From assembly GCF_002288925.2 (NCBI RefSeq), contig NW_022098058.1, positions 382,021-446,020 of the forward strand: DNA of 64,000 nt. Direction: 5' to 3'. Position numbers and translations under genes: made by a program. The notes beneath the pieces are model-generated. The model worked only from the letters and a program-made list of their open reading frames with translations. It ran no database searches and was not told the origin of the DNA. Positions 43,141 through 54,564 of the stretch are shown one piece after another; the first letter of the stretch is position 1, and each line of letters opens with the position of its first letter. Origin of the DNA: Delphinapterus leucas. Its lineage: Eukaryota > Chordata > Mammalia > Artiodactyla > Monodontidae.

Positions 43141-43420
43141 TCATTCAATGAAGAAGGAACGGTAGGTGTCCAGGGCTTCTGAGGGCACGTAACACGGGAA
43201 TAGCCCATCAGATCTGGAAGTATGGAAAATGTCCAGTTCTTCGTCAAAGACAGTTTGAGCAGAATGGAAAGAAGAGAAACCAGTGTAGACTGGATGGAGG
43301 AAAAAGAGGAGGTGAAATGGAAAGCAACAGTTGTGGACAGTTCTCTTAATAAGGTTTTCAGTGAATGGGGAGCAGAAAACAATGTGGTGGAAGGTGAGAA
43401 GAGGCAGGAGGTTAAGGGTA
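43141..43420. other. Unassigned sequence grading into purine-rich DNA
   Basis: No gene is recognised. The plus frame 43222-43467 (E/K/R-rich) and the minus frames 43095-43622 and 43412-43759 (S/L/F-rich) reflect purine skew, not protein. Confidence 0.45.
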
Positions 43421-43640
43421 AAGAGATAGAAATTGAGATAGAAAGAGATAGACAGAGAAAGAGATAGAAAGAAATAGAGATAGTGAAATAGAGACTAAAA
43501 CAGAAATCAAGGTATAGAGTTGGAGAAAGAGAAAAAGAGATAGAGAGACAGAGAAAGTGATGGAGATAGAGACATTTAGAGGAAAAAGAGACAGAGAGAT
43601 GGAGAAAGAGAGAAAAAGACAAAGAAAAAGACAGAGGTAT
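43421..43640. repeat. Purine-rich (GA/GATA) low-complexity tract
   Basis: About 220 bases are almost wholly A and G on the plus strand, built from imperfect GAGATAGAAA-type units. A CHR SINE inserted at its right edge, and a CA array follows. Confidence 0.92.
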
Positions 43641-43892
43641 GGGACTTCCCTGGTGGTACAGTGGTTAAGAGTCCACCTGCCAATGCAGGCGACACGGGTT
43701 TGAGCCCTGGTCCGGGAAGATCCCACAGGCCGCGGGGCAACTAAGCCCGTGCGCCACAACTACTGAGCCCACGCTAAAGAGCCCATGCTCCACAACAAGA
43801 GAAGCCGCCACAGTGAGAAGCCCGTGCATAGCAATGAAGAGTAGCCCCTGCACACAGCAACAAAGACCCAAAGCAGCCAAAAAAAAAAAAAA
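43640..43892 (+). mobile_element. CHR SINE with perfect 15-bp target duplication
   Basis: The head 'gggacttccctggtggtaca' starts at 43641 and the body has a partial internal deletion relative to 17236-17596. It ends 'caaagacccaaagcagcc' (43861-43878) followed by poly(A). The duplication aaaaagacagaggta lies at 43625-43639 and 43893-43907. Confidence 0.95.
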
Positions 43893-43913
43893 AAAAAGAC
43901 AGAGGTAGGGAAA

Positions 43914-43914
<1 letters not shown>

Positions 43915-43959
<45 letters not shown>
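43915..43959. repeat. (AC)n microsatellite
   Basis: About 22 uninterrupted AC units. It lies 8 bases after the SINE's right target duplication. The minus-strand frames with long Cys-Val runs (43665-43958, 43760-44119, 43774-44091) are translations of this array. Confidence 0.97.
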
Positions 43960-43961
<2 letters not shown>

Positions 43962-44290
43962 TGGGAAATCCTAAATATGTTACCACGCTGACAGGAATGA
44001 GCTGCCAAATCCACCCCAGGAGACCACCTGCAGCCAGGAGAGCAAACCGCAAACAGATACACTTCAAAGATACCCACTTTCCATGTACCATATACTACTG
44101 CTCTCACCCACATATGCAACAGCTTAGGTGCTCCCTACCCTGGCCTCTATGAACAGAGAAAACGAATATATCCTTAAACAGAGCTCCCTCTCTCCCACCA
44201 ATTACTCAAGTATAAGTTTAACTATTAAAATGACTGTTCTTAGATGTTCAGACACTTCTGAATGAAAACTTCTTGGAACAGAAAGATCGT
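43960..44290. other. Unassigned sequence
   Basis: No gene or named repeat is recognised. Confidence 0.4.
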
Positions 44291-44294
44291 CAGG

Positions 44295-44395
44295 TTTCAA
44301 GTCGGAAAGACTGCGTCTTGACCCGGCTTTGCCGATTCAGAACAATTATTTGTGATCTTGGGGACAACACTCACATTTGACCTCACTAAGAAAAA
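44295..44395 (+). mobile_element. MIR fragment
   Basis: 'aagtcggaaagactgcgtct' (44299-44318), then 'ttgacccggctttgccgatt' and 'tgtgatcttggggacaacac', resemble the MIR head and core ('gagtcagactgcctgggttc..gctctgcca..gtgaccttgggcaagt'). Confidence 0.55.
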
Positions 44396-44504
44396 AACGG
44401 CAAAGTATAACTTCCCACCTTCCAGGGCTCTGTGAATTTCAGATAAAAGTTAAAAGCAGGCATGGGGACAGGATTGTGAAACCCCAGAATTCCCTGAGAT
44501 TTGT

Positions 44505-44762
44505 TGGTCATTCATTCAGGAAGTCAATACTGTGCATTTACTGTGTTTCTAGCTCTGTGCACTGGGGAGATGAGAGCTAAGAGAGCCATGGGTTTCACTC
44601 TAGGAGAGACGGACACAAAAAGCAAACGAATAATTACGAGTTGTCAGTTGTATGCAGTAAAAGAAGAGGATGCTGAGAGAAGGGGGAGCTATCTAGGAAA
44701 GATGGTCAGCGAAAATCTCTTTGAAAAGATGACAGTTAAGCTGAGAATTCAGTGTTGAGAAG
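44505..44762 (-). mobile_element. L2 3' end, minus strand
   Basis: 'cattcattcaggaagtcaat' (44509-44528), 'ctgtgcactggggagatgag' (44554-44573) and 'gacagttaagctgagaattc' (44730-44749) follow the antisense L2 3' end. The overlapping plus frames 44377-44580 and 44501-44758 are antisense readings. Confidence 0.65.
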
Positions 44763-45073
44763 AAAACAGGGCATGCAGACAGCGAGCGTGGTGGTAATAA
44801 TTCTCCGATGTCACCACATATCTGCTCAGCTTTCAGGTTTCTCTGCCTGCCTCACAGTTTTCTTTTTCAGAGTTCGTTGGATCAGTTCAGCATCCAATAG
44901 AGTCCCATCACCAGGATCACGTGTCTCTTAAGTCTCTCAGAATCCGCACATTGCCCTCCTTCCTCTCTTTTCCTCCCAGTGATAAATGACTTGTTTGTCT
45001 TGAAGAGTTCCCCACAGTTGGGATTTTGCTGTTTGCATCCTCGTGGCGACGTTGTTTAACTTGTTTCTCTGTC

Positions 45074-45230
45074 CCAGCAGTAGCAGCGTCACCTGGGAAC
45101 TTCTCAGAAATGCAATTCTCCAGCCCTATCCCAGACCTCTGAATCGGGAATTCCAGAGTAGGGTCCAGCGTCAGTGCTTTAATAAGCCCTCCAGGGGATT
45201 CTGATGCGCACTGGTATTTGAGTACCGCTG
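45074..45230 (+). mobile_element. MER5-type hAT-Charlie MITE
   Basis: 'cagcagtagcagcgtcacct' (45075-45094), 'tgggaacttctcagaaatgc', 'gctttaataagccctccagg' and 'gattctgatgcgcactg' end at 'gagtaccgctg'. This is a nearly full-length member of the MER5 group. Confidence 0.85.
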
Positions 45231-45239
45231 TTCTCATTT

Positions 45240-47030
45240 CACCACTCCTTTTTTATTGAAACTTCCCATCACCAACTCTTTGGTTACCCTGACACAGTTC
45301 ACACAGCCAAACCTGTTAGATGCTTGATTCTTTCCCTTTACATACCAGCTTGCAGAATAATGATTTGGTTCCCCAGCCATCATTATTTTATTTACTTTGT
45401 TAACTTCGATGGTACCAGCAGAAAGATGCCTTTGGAGGGGAGCTATTGAGTTTATTTTGTATCTGCGGAGTTGTGTTGGCTCCTACAAAATCAAGGATGC
45501 TAGGGTGCCAGAGAATCTGAGCATCAGTCCCTGAAAAGGCAGCACCCAGGAGTCTCAGCAGCCTGGACCCCCCAGGAAGTCAAGGGATCACCATTTCTCA
45601 GTACTTCCGCTTTGTCTTCCCTGCCGGCGTGTGTTACACAATACATTTCAGGCCTTATTAATCCCATTTCCCAGTCCCTCTCCAAAGGAACGGAGGGCCC
45701 TGGTAATGACCAATACTCTTACGGAGATGATAAAGACAGATGAGCCTGGGAGGCCCGGCTGGTGTGAGTAATGACCACCTCTGTAGGCACTCAATTACTG
45801 CTAATGAAAGGGTGACAGGGCTCCCCCCGGGTGACAGAGGAGCAATCTGTAGGCTGCCTGGCCTGGTGGGCAGCTGACAGCCGGTTTCTCTCTCTCCGGA
45901 CTGCGGTTCACTCCGCCAGTACAATTTCCCCGGTATATGGAAACTCTAAGTGCCATGACACTTCCCCTAATGGAATTTTCAAGGAGGAAGTCCATTTTGC
46001 TCATCGTAATGCTATCTTGTAGAGCCACTCCGGGGCCTGCACATGGACTGTCGGCATGATTCACTGGCGTCCTGGGACCCAGGTGGGTTGAGCGGTAGTG
46101 AACCCAGGTGAGCTTGTCCACGACTCTCGGCTGAAAGCTTTTACTTCTGAACCAGGCAGCAAGAAGGCAGCTGCTTCGGCTTTTCAATATTCCAGATGAG
46201 GATATATGAAAGTGTTTGTGTGTGTCTGTGTGTGAGATACCTTTTTTTCGCTAAAATAGTTGTCATTAAGGGACAGTTAATTCCGTCTCCTTTGCTGAGG
46301 AGCTAAGTGGAGAGAACATCCCGTAAGTGCTGAATGGATCCATTTCCCTTTCTGGGAACAGTATCTTTCAGGACCACCCCTTGTACTGGACACTGGTGGG
46401 GCCCTGGCCAGACCCCTGAGTGGCCCTTGCAGCCAGTCCTGGCTCCCGTTTCTTGGCTGATAATAATTCACAGCTGCCCAATCTGCTAAGTGGCCTCAGC
46501 CGGACGGAGATGCCTCCCTCCCCGACTGCCAGGCCTCAGCCAGGGACTGACAAGCAGGAGGGTACAAAAGGTGGGCTCCCTGCTCCCACGGAGTGACATC
46601 ACACTGAAGGCGGTCTTACCCTGAAACCACACGTTCATTCAGCAACCTTCTACCTCCTCAACCCCCATCTCCGGAGCTCAACTCCTGCCCTCTCCCCAAA
46701 ATCACCTGAATACAAATCCCTATTTCAGGCTCCGCTTCTGGGAAGCCGTAAGTAAGCTGTCCCTCCACCACGCTCTGCTCTCAGCAGCTGGAAAGGGACC
46801 TGATCCCACTCTCCCTGTTCCAGAGTCCAGCGAAAGTACTGCACCGCTCTTAAGCACTGCAATGGTCCAGGGATGCGTGCGGGGCCAATGTCAGGCCAAT
46901 GACAGCCCTGCCTGGTAGGACTATTGTGAAGGAAACTCTTTGGAACTGGTGGAGGCCATTCTTCAGGACTGGGACTAGGGTGAGGAGAGGAAGGCGTGGC
47001 ACTTGCTTCAGCTGCAAAACCTAAGGAGGG
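45240..47030. promoter_or_regulatory. Longest repeat-poor, GC-richer segment; candidate conserved non-coding region
   Basis: No transposon is recognised across about 1.8 kb, unlike most of the window. The part 45680-46200 contains closely spaced motifs of the kind found in enhancers: 'caattactgctaatg' (45791-45805, two homeodomain-like ATTA/TAAT sites), cagctg E-box-like sites near 45873 and 'gattcactggcgtcctggga'. Minus frames of 88 and 128 codons overlap it, with no domains. Function is an inference from repeat exclusion and motif density only. Confidence 0.3.
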
Positions 47031-47034
47031 TTAC

Positions 47035-47765
47035 CAAGAAGCTCTTAATCGCGGAACGTAAACTGGTACAACCACTATGGAAAACAATGTGGAGAACTAC
47101 CCAGCCCCACTTCTGGGTGTATATCCAAAGGAAATGAAAACAGGATATAAAGAGAGATCTGCACTCCCATGTTCACTGCAGCACTGTTCACAATCACCAA
47201 GATGTGGAAGCAACCTAAGTGTGTCCATTAATGAATATATATATCCTACATAACTGAATACATATACACACATATATCATGGGATACACATTACTCAGCT
47301 AGGAGAAAGTAAGACATCCTGCCATTTGTGATAACATGGATGGACCCTGAGGGCATTATGCTGACCTTAATAAACTAGACAAAGACAAATATTCTATGGG
47401 ATCGCTTATACATGGAACGAAAAAAAACTCAAAGAAACAGAATAGAAAAGTGGTTGAGTTGTTGCCAGGTATTGGGAGCAACTGGGGGAAATAGGGTGAG
47501 GCTGGGAAAAGTAACAAACATTCCACTATAAAACAAATAAGGTCCGAGGATCTGATGTAAAACACGGTGACTATAATTGATAACACTGTATTATGTAGCT
47601 GAAATTTGCTAAGAGAGTAGAATTGAAAAGCTCTCCACCCTCAGAATAAAAGATAAATATGTGAAATGACAGGTATGTTAATTAAGTAGAGGGGGGAATG
47701 CTTTCACAAAAGCCTCTTTAAAATCCTTTTAAAAACTCAGTAATCACAATACTTTATTTTTAAAA
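47035..47765 (+). mobile_element. Old L1 3' end
   Basis: 'cactatggaaaacaatgtgg' (47073-47092), 'ttctgggtgtatatccaaag', 'caagatgtggaagcaaccta' (47198-47217), 'gataacatggatggaccctg' and the 3' UTR 'gggagcaactgggggaaata' (47475-47494) are in L1 order. The ORF2 frame is disrupted by an AT-rich expansion near 47230-47275. Confidence 0.85.
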
Positions 47766-47989
47766 ACCAAAATAACGCCAAAAATAATAAAAAATATATC
47801 AGATTTTACCAGGAAGGCAGGATTGGTATTATACTGATTATTCCCTTTGCCTCAGACTCCAATTAGGCTTCATACTCCACTGTAACTCTGCCACCACTCT
47901 GGAGACTATACCGAGGACCTAGCCAAGGCAGAGGAAAACAGAGCCAAGAGACGTGGAGAGACAGGCTCCTACTGACATAGAAACTACCA

Positions 47990-48090
47990 CATGGAATAGC
48001 GGTGAGGATTAAGTATGCATGTAAAGCCCTTGAACACAGACTCGCTTATAATAAGCCCAATATAAATGGTGGTTATCGTTTTGCTACTAC
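47990..48090 (+). mobile_element. MIR 3' fragment
   Basis: 'ggtgaggattaagtatgcat' (48001-48020), 'gtaaagcccttgaacacaga' and 'caatataaatggtggttatc' are the MIR 3' end. Confidence 0.6.
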
Positions 48091-48205
48091 TGTCTCTCCC
48101 ACTGGAATCAAGCTCTGCCTTCTCTGAACAAACACGGTATTCTCTCTCCACCTCTCATGTTCTCATTATCTATTCGGTAACAAGGGAGTATATGTTGATG
48201 GACGG

Positions 48206-48247
48206 ACAGATGGATGGATGGATGGATGGATGGATGGATGGATGGAT
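48206..48247. repeat. (GGAT)n microsatellite
   Basis: About ten tandem GATG units. In the plus frame at 48066-48293 it gives a repeated DGWM peptide, which is an artefact. Confidence 0.97.
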
Positions 48248-48299
48248 ACACGGACGACTGAATGATCAATCAATAGATATATTATCTCCTTAATATAGA

Positions 48300-48635
48300 G
48301 CATAATTTATCAATCTGTACTTGTACTTTCCTTCCAAGAACCTAGGACTCAGTCCAATGCCTCACACATGCAAGATACCATTTGTGTTTGCAAAAAGAGG
48401 AAGAGAGGTTTGGAGCAAGAGGCTGAGAAAACATCAGTAAGTAACGGGTTTGCGTCCTCTATTGAGCCTACATCAAATTATAGTATTAAGGTGGTGTGAT
48501 TTTTTTCACCCTCTAAACTTGAGGTCACACCGTTTTAATGACAGGGAATGTATCTCCCTCGCTACTCAAATCTCGCCAGTCCTTCAGCTCAGTACAAGTT
48601 CCACCCAGCAACCCAGCCCCCTGTGCTTCCTTCTC
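48300..48635. other. Unassigned sequence
   Basis: No gene is recognised. The plus frame 48450-48977 (175 aa) begins here and then runs through the antisense CHR SINE, so its length comes from the GC-rich SINE. Confidence 0.4.
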
Positions 48636-48651
48636 CTTGATGATAGAATCT

Positions 48652-48851
48652 TTTTTTTTGCTGTAAGCGGGCCTCTCACTGTCGTGGCCTCTCCCGTTGC
48701 GGAGCACAGGCTCCGGACGCGCAGGCTCAGCGGCCATGGCTCACGGGCCCAGCCGCTCCGCGGCACGTGGGATCTTCCCGGACCGGGGCACGAACCCGTG
48801 TCCTCTGCATCGGCAGGCGGACTCTCAACCACCGCGCCACCAGGGAAGCCC
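48652..48851 (-). mobile_element. CHR SINE, short form, minus strand
   Basis: A complete short-form copy has its head at the right ('accagggaagccc', 48839-48851) and its A tail as the T run at 48651-48659. It is CpG-rich and close to the copies at 15524 and 51803. Imperfect flanks 'gatgatagaatc' and 'gattatagaatc' suggest a target duplication. Confidence 0.94.
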
Positions 48852-48914
48852 ATGATTATAGAATCTTATGATACATGTCATTGGTACCCACCATACATCA
48901 ATATTCCCTTCTAC

Positions 48915-49060
48915 GTTAACCCTAACCAGCTGTGTGACCTTGGGAAAACACTTAACCCAACTAGTTTTGCATTTTAGTTTTATTTCCTCATTTTTTTAAA
49001 AATAAATGGTTTAAACTGGACACCTCTGAGGGCCTCCCTGGCTTAGATTTTGGTTCTACG
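48915..49060 (+). mobile_element. MIR fragment
   Basis: 'accagctgtgtgaccttggg' (48926-48945), 'aaaacacttaacccaac' and 'tttatttcctcattttt' are the MIR core, with an AT-rich replacement after it. Confidence 0.75.
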
Positions 49061-49575
49061 TTTCTTTTTTGACAGCCTCTCACATCTCACTTTCGCTGGG
49101 AGACATTTAACCTTATTAAATTGTTTGGCACTTGTTGATTTTTAGCACAACCTTCGTGTTACTCTTTAAAGAGGATTTCTATTTAAAAACTCAGTACTGA
49201 CTTATGTCGGGGAATAATTCCTTGCACTTAAATCTCCTCTTGGCTCCCGAGAGGTCAAAGCATTTTTCAGGCAATTGTCTCATTAATCCTTGTGCACTTC
49301 ACAGAATTAAAAAAAAAAAAAAAAACTGTCAAAAACAAAAGTTTTCCTCAAAGATCACCTGCTAGTCACGATGAACCCAAGAAGGGCAAAGAAAAAGATT
49401 TCTAATGTTCTCTGTCTCAACAACCCAAGGCACTGCCGACCTAGGGAATTCTGACATGATTGAAACTTGCTACTTGGTCAGCTATTCTGAGGGCAATAGA
49501 AAATATCAAATCAGGCAAACTTTAGATTCAATTGTCTTTGAAATACAGTATTTGAGGACAATACAATGGCCTAAG
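49061..49575. other. Unassigned sequence
   Basis: No gene is recognised. A poly(A) run lies at 49309-49325. The 62-codon frame 49405-49593 has no known motif. Confidence 0.4.
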
Positions 49576-49579
49576 AACG

Positions 49580-49795
49580 CAACAATTCTGTGATCAGAGT
49601 ATCTGGGCTCAAAATCCTAAAGTTAACCACTAACCAGCTGCAGACTGAAAGTTACTCTCTCCTCTGTTCAAAAAAGAAAAAAAGAGAAATACTACTTGAA
49701 TTTACTTCATTGGTTTGTTTGTGAGATTTAAATAATAAAATGGATTAAACTACTTATCCCAGCATTTAGCACATAGTAGGGACTAAGTCTATATA
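49580..49795 (+). mobile_element. MIR SINE, diverged
   Basis: The segment 'agtatctgggctcaaaatcc' (49598-49617), 'ccactaaccagctgcagact' (49628-49647), 'atttaaataataaaatggat' and 'tagcacatagtagggactaa' (49768-49787) follows MIR order. Confidence 0.7.
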
Positions 49796-49984
49796 TACAA
49801 CTGTTATTTTTAACAGTATTATTTCTTTATAACATTTTCTTCCCCTTACCTCTTTTGTACAGGTTAATTTGAGATTGTAGAGAATAAACTCAAGAGACCC
49901 GAGGGTGACAGGTTGGGAAGAACCAGTTGAGAGTTTAAAAGGTCCTCTTTGGGCTACAAAGATTAAATGTGCAGATGAAGGTAA

Positions 49985-50075
49985 CTATTCATTCATCAAA
50001 TATTCATTGTATCTTACCCTATGCTAAGTATTGAGGATACCAAAATGACTAGGGAGGTTCCCAGCCTTGCTGTCA
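49985..50075 (-). mobile_element. L2 3'-end fragment, minus strand
   Basis: 'tattcattcatcaaatattc' (49986-50005), then 'ctatgctaagtattgaggat' (50020-50039), is the antisense L2 end. Confidence 0.65.
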
Positions 50076-50169
50076 AGAAACTCAAAATTTCTGGGAAAGT
50101 CTGTCCCTCATACCGATTTTGATGGACAATGTGTCTACTATGGAGAGAACGGGACAAAGGAAAAAGAAG

Positions 50170-50560
50170 TTTTATTTGTTGGTATTCTTTGGTATATAAG
50201 TCAGTTTTTGCCAAGTAACAAGTATCCCAATGTCGCAGTAATTTACAAAAATACACATTTAGTTTTTTGCTCATGTTACAAAAGGGCTACAACTGTGCCT
50301 CTGCTAGGCTTAGCTCCAGTTGTCTTCTCATAACAGACTCCAGCCTGAAAGAAAAGCCAAGTTCTAGAGCATGCTAATCTCGTGAAAGAGCAAGAACAAG
50401 AGGTACAAAGCCAAATCACTTAAAGCTTCTGTTCAGATAGGTTCCTTTGGCTAGAAAAGATTATATGGCCAAGCTTAATGTCAATGGGTGTGGAAATACA
50501 CCAAGGCTGTATGGATGTGGGTCAAAAAGGGAGCACAAATAAATAATTGTGAATAATACA
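50170..50560 (-). mobile_element. MaLR-like LTR relic, family uncertain
   Basis: 'gtcagtttttgccaagtaac' (50200-50219) followed by 'gcagtaatttacaaaaatac' (50236-50255), and 'ggccaagcttaatgtcaatg' (50467-50486) toward the right end, parallel the element at 14780-15214. I read both as old MLT-like LTRs. Confidence 0.45.
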
Positions 50561-51788
50561 ATTTACCACACCTACAATGAGAAATGGCGGTAAGCTGTTA
50601 AAATTAAGAAAAGGAAATAGAAGAAAAAAAAATAACCATAAGGGGTATTACTAAGTAACTAGAGGCTTTCACTTACAGAATCTGTAGTGTCCTAGAGACA
50701 AACTGTCCTCAGACTACGTGGCTCCTTGTATGAAGCACGGGACAGGTTAGAAAACAGGGTTTTCAAGTGTAAGTGTGTTTGCTGCTTCTCCCAGTTAAAA
50801 TTCTGGTTGTAAGAGACATACTCTTAAAATAGATTCCTTTCAAGTTTAAAAGGAGGAATTACATGTCACCACTTGAGCACAACCGTCTTTCCCTAGTGGC
50901 CACCTATGAAATAATACAGATCACAAACTATAACCTAATCCTCCAGGAACTACATCTAGTTCTACAGTCATTGTCCCATGTCATATTCATTTGCCAAATA
51001 ACAAGATTCATAACCAGGTATAGTTATTTTTAACTTTACACATCATTATATATGAAGTGAATAATACGTTTTAAAGGTTGGATTTTCAATTGAGATGCCT
51101 TTCAGCTTTTGGAACAAAAGAAATCAATTGGAAAAATTACTACTTTGTGGGGACAGTGTATGAAGGAGTCAGATTTTTCTATTTTTTGTTCTGAAGAAAA
51201 AGTTAACAACCTCATTTAGAGATTTCATGCCTAAGAGTAATTAATTTCAGTCTGCTACAGAATTCAACAGTGCATATTTTAAATGTGTTATTCTTGCTTT
51301 GATAACAGCAGCTCTGCATCTCATTGTTCAATATTTTCTATCACCAGTCAGAATGTTAACATATGGCTTCTGGTGAGAAAATAAAAGAATGTACATAGCA
51401 TCTGTGCGAACTAAATGTTCAACTTCAAAACAGCAAATGTTGTTTGATCCAATGACAAATTTTTTGACTAGACACCTGATAAAACTTTGGTAGTTGCCTG
51501 AGCAAGAAGGGACTCAGGGATACTTTGAGACTCTTCAGCCTCAAATTCTGCTTTTCCTTTAAGCCAAGCATATGAGTGCATGATCTGTGTTTAGGAATCT
51601 AAGGCAACATTTATGGCACAGAAGGTAATCTCAAGAAATGACACTAGTTTTTGAAGGCTCAACCCTGGAAACCCAGATGAGGATACTGAAGACTCTCTTT
51701 GATATTATTCCACTCTAATTTTAAGTTTCAAGCAGCCTAAAGTAAAAGATGGTAATGCATTAAATTTACTAGTTTGAAAGAGAGGCTC
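50561..51788. other. Unassigned AT-rich, repeat-poor sequence
   Basis: No named repeat or gene is recognised in about 1.2 kb. It contains no open frame of note and may be ancient single-copy DNA. Confidence 0.4.
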
Positions 51789-51803
51789 AAGACCAGCTCT
51801 AAG

Positions 51804-52012
51804 GGCTTCCCTGGTGGCGCAGTGGCTGAGAGTCCGCCTGCCGATGCAGGGGACACGGGTTCATGCCCTGGTCCAGGAAGATCCCACATGCCGCGGAGCG
51901 GCTGGGCCCGTGAGCCATGGCCACTGAGCCTGCACGTCCGGAGCCTGTGCTCCGCAACGGGAGAGACCGCAACAGTAAGAGGCCCACGTACCACAAAAAA
52001 AAAAACAAAAAA
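51804..52012 (+). mobile_element. CHR SINE, short form, with 15-bp target duplication
   Basis: The head 'gggcttccctggtggcgcag' starts at 51803. The body is the short form ('gagcggctgggcccgtgagc') and the tail is A-rich with a C. Duplications aagaccagctctaag (51789-51803) and aagaccagctgtaag (52013-52027) differ at one base. Frames on both strands here are SINE readings. Confidence 0.96.
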
Positions 52013-52028
52013 AAGACCAGCTGTAAGG

Positions 52029-52318
52029 CCTTTTGTGGGTTGCAGCAGAGAAAGGAAGCACCCCTTCCTTTAGAGAGTTCTGTAATTCTGAAATCTCTTA
52101 GACTCATGCTATGGATTATTTAATTTCTCATTATCTGAACCCTCTTGATATTGAATTGCCATGAGGTCTAGTTTTCTGACTGGCCATCTGGCTTTAGCAC
52201 TACCTTTTCATTTATTATTAACATATTTATATTAAGACACTGGACATAGTTATAAAAGCTACTTTGAAATCCTTTTCTGCTATTTCCATTATCTTTGGGT
52301 CATTCTCCACTGACTGTA
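52029..52318. other. Unassigned sequence
   Basis: No gene or named repeat is recognised. Confidence 0.35.
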
Positions 52319-52653
52319 TGTTAGAATTTACCAATGTGACCATTTCAAACTGTACCACTCGGTGGCATTAGCACTTTCACAGCGTTGTGCAGCCAGCACC
52401 ACTTACCTAGTTTCAGAACTTTTCATCACCCCTAGTAAAAATCTTGCACCATTTAAGCAGCCAATCCCCATTACCCCTTCCTGACAGCCGTAACAACCAC
52501 TAATCTACTTTCTATCACCATGGACTTGCCTATGCTGGATATTTCAAATTAATGGAATATACAGTATCTGGCCTTTGGGGTTTGGCTTCTTTCACTTAGC
52601 ATAATGTGTTCAAGGTTCATCCATGCTGCAGCATGTGTCAGTACTTCATTTCT

Positions 52654-53089
52654 TTCTCTTTTTTTTGGCTGCACTGGGTCTTCACTGCTGTGTGGGGGCT
52701 TTCTCTAGTTGCGGTGAGTAGGGGCTACTCTTCATTGCAGTGTGCGGGCTTCTCATTGTGGTGGCTTCTCTTGTTGCGGAGCACGGGCTTTAGGCACAGA
52801 GGCCTCGGTAGTTGCGGCATGCGCACCCTTGAGTGTGCGGGCTTCAGCAGTTGCAGTGCGTGGGCTCCATCGTGGCAGCATGCAGGCTCTAGGGCATGTG
52901 GGCTTCAGTAGTTGTCGCGCTTAGGCTCAGTAGCTGTGGCTCGCGGGCTCTAGAGCGCAGGCTCAGTAGTTGCGGTGCACGGGCTTAGTTGCTTTGCAGC
53001 ATGTGGGATCTTCCCGGACCAGGGCTCAAACCTGTGTCCCCTGCATTGGTAGGCGGATTCTTAACCACTGCGCCACAGGGAAGTCCCAT
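52654..53089 (-). mobile_element. CHR SINE, longest copy, with 12-bp duplication
   Basis: A minus-strand CHR of about 435 bp has extra 'gggcttcagcagttgcag' type units in its body. Its head is at the right (about 53075-53088) and a short T tract is at 52658-52666. The duplication tacttcatttct lies at 52642-52653 and 53090-53101, inside the L1, which proves nesting. Plus frames 52606-52911 and 52742-52924 are antisense readings. Confidence 0.95.
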
Positions 53090-54564
53090 TACTTCATTTC
53101 TGTATATAGCTGAATAATGTTCCACTGTATGGACTCTTCGCATAGAATATCTTTTCCATCATTTTAATTTTAATTTCCTTTTTCTTTGGAACTAAAGTGA
53201 TTCTGTTGTAGACGATGTATAGATGAATCATATTTTTTATCTTTTCTGCCAACCTCTGCCTTTTAATTAGAAAGTTTAATCCATTTACATTTAAGTAATT
53301 ATGGAAGAAATTCTGACATTTTGCTATTTCTTTTCCATATGTTACATATTTTTATTTGTTTCTTAATTCCTCCATTACTGCCTTTAATTGATTTTTATAG
53401 TATACCATTTTGATTCTCTTCTCATTTCCTTTCCTGAAGTTTTAAAAATTATTTTCTTAGTGGTTACCTTTGGACTTGTAATTAACATCTTAAACTTATG
53501 TAACTTTTTTGAACTGATACCAATTTAGGTTTGATAATATACAAAAACTCTACTCCTACATATCTTTGTTCCTCTTCCCATATATTGCTATTGTCACAGA
53601 TTACATATTTATATATTACATGCACATTATGACAGATTTATAATTTTTGTTTTATCCATTTCTCTTTTAAATAATATAGGGGGAATAAAGAGGAGCTGCA
53701 AACCAAAAACAAAACAACAAAAAACAATAACACTGGTTTTTATATTTATCTTTTATAAATGTTTTTCCAATTTTTTTTATTTCTTCACATGGCTTTAAGT
53801 TACTGCCTAGTGTTCATTTATTTAAGCCTGAAGGGTTTCCTTTAGCATTTATTATAGGACACATCTACTATTAATAAACTCCATCTTCTGTTATCTAGAA
53901 ATGTCTTAAGTTATCCTTCATTCTTGAAATAGATTATTGCAATATGTAGAATTATTCGTTGACAGTTTTTATCTTTCAACAATATAAGTATGTCATCTCA
54001 CTGCCTTCTGACCTTCATGGTTTCTGCTAAGAAGCTGGCTATTATAATGTGTCTCAATGTGGATATCTTTGATTTATCCTAATTGATGTTTATTGAGCTT
54101 CTTAGATGTGTAGATTCATACTTTTAAAATCAATTTTGGGAAGTTACTTCTTCAAATATTCTTTCTGACCATTTCTCTCTTTCTTCTTCTTCTGGGACTC
54201 CCATCGTGTGTGTAGGTAAGGGGGTGTCCCACAAGTCTTTTAGGCTCTGTTCACTTTTCCTCATTCTTTTTTTTTTTTTTCTTTCTGCTGCTGAAACTGG
54301 TCAATTTAATTTGACATATCTCCAAGCTCACTGATTCTTTCTTCTTTCTGTTCAAATCTATTCCTAATCCCCTGTTGTAAGTATTTTCATTACAGTTACT
54401 GTATTTGTCAGCTCCAAAGTTTCTATTTGATTTTTTTTATACTTTCTCTTCATTGATATTTCCTATTTATTGAGAAATAGCTCTCTTGGTTTTCTTAGTT
54501 ATTTGGCCATAGTTTCCTCCAGCTTTTCAAGAATATGTGAGAGAGTTGATCAAAAGTCTTTGTC

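Noticed and set aside
43095..43622. 175-codon minus-strand Ser/Leu/Phe-rich frame resembling a membrane protein
   Set aside because: It translates the complement of a purine-only tract. The hydrophobicity comes from base skew.
43760..44119. Minus frames with Cys-Val repeats
   Set aside because: They are translations of the (AC)n microsatellite.
48450..48977. 175-codon plus-strand open frame
   Set aside because: Its middle is the antisense reading of the CHR SINE at 48652-48851.
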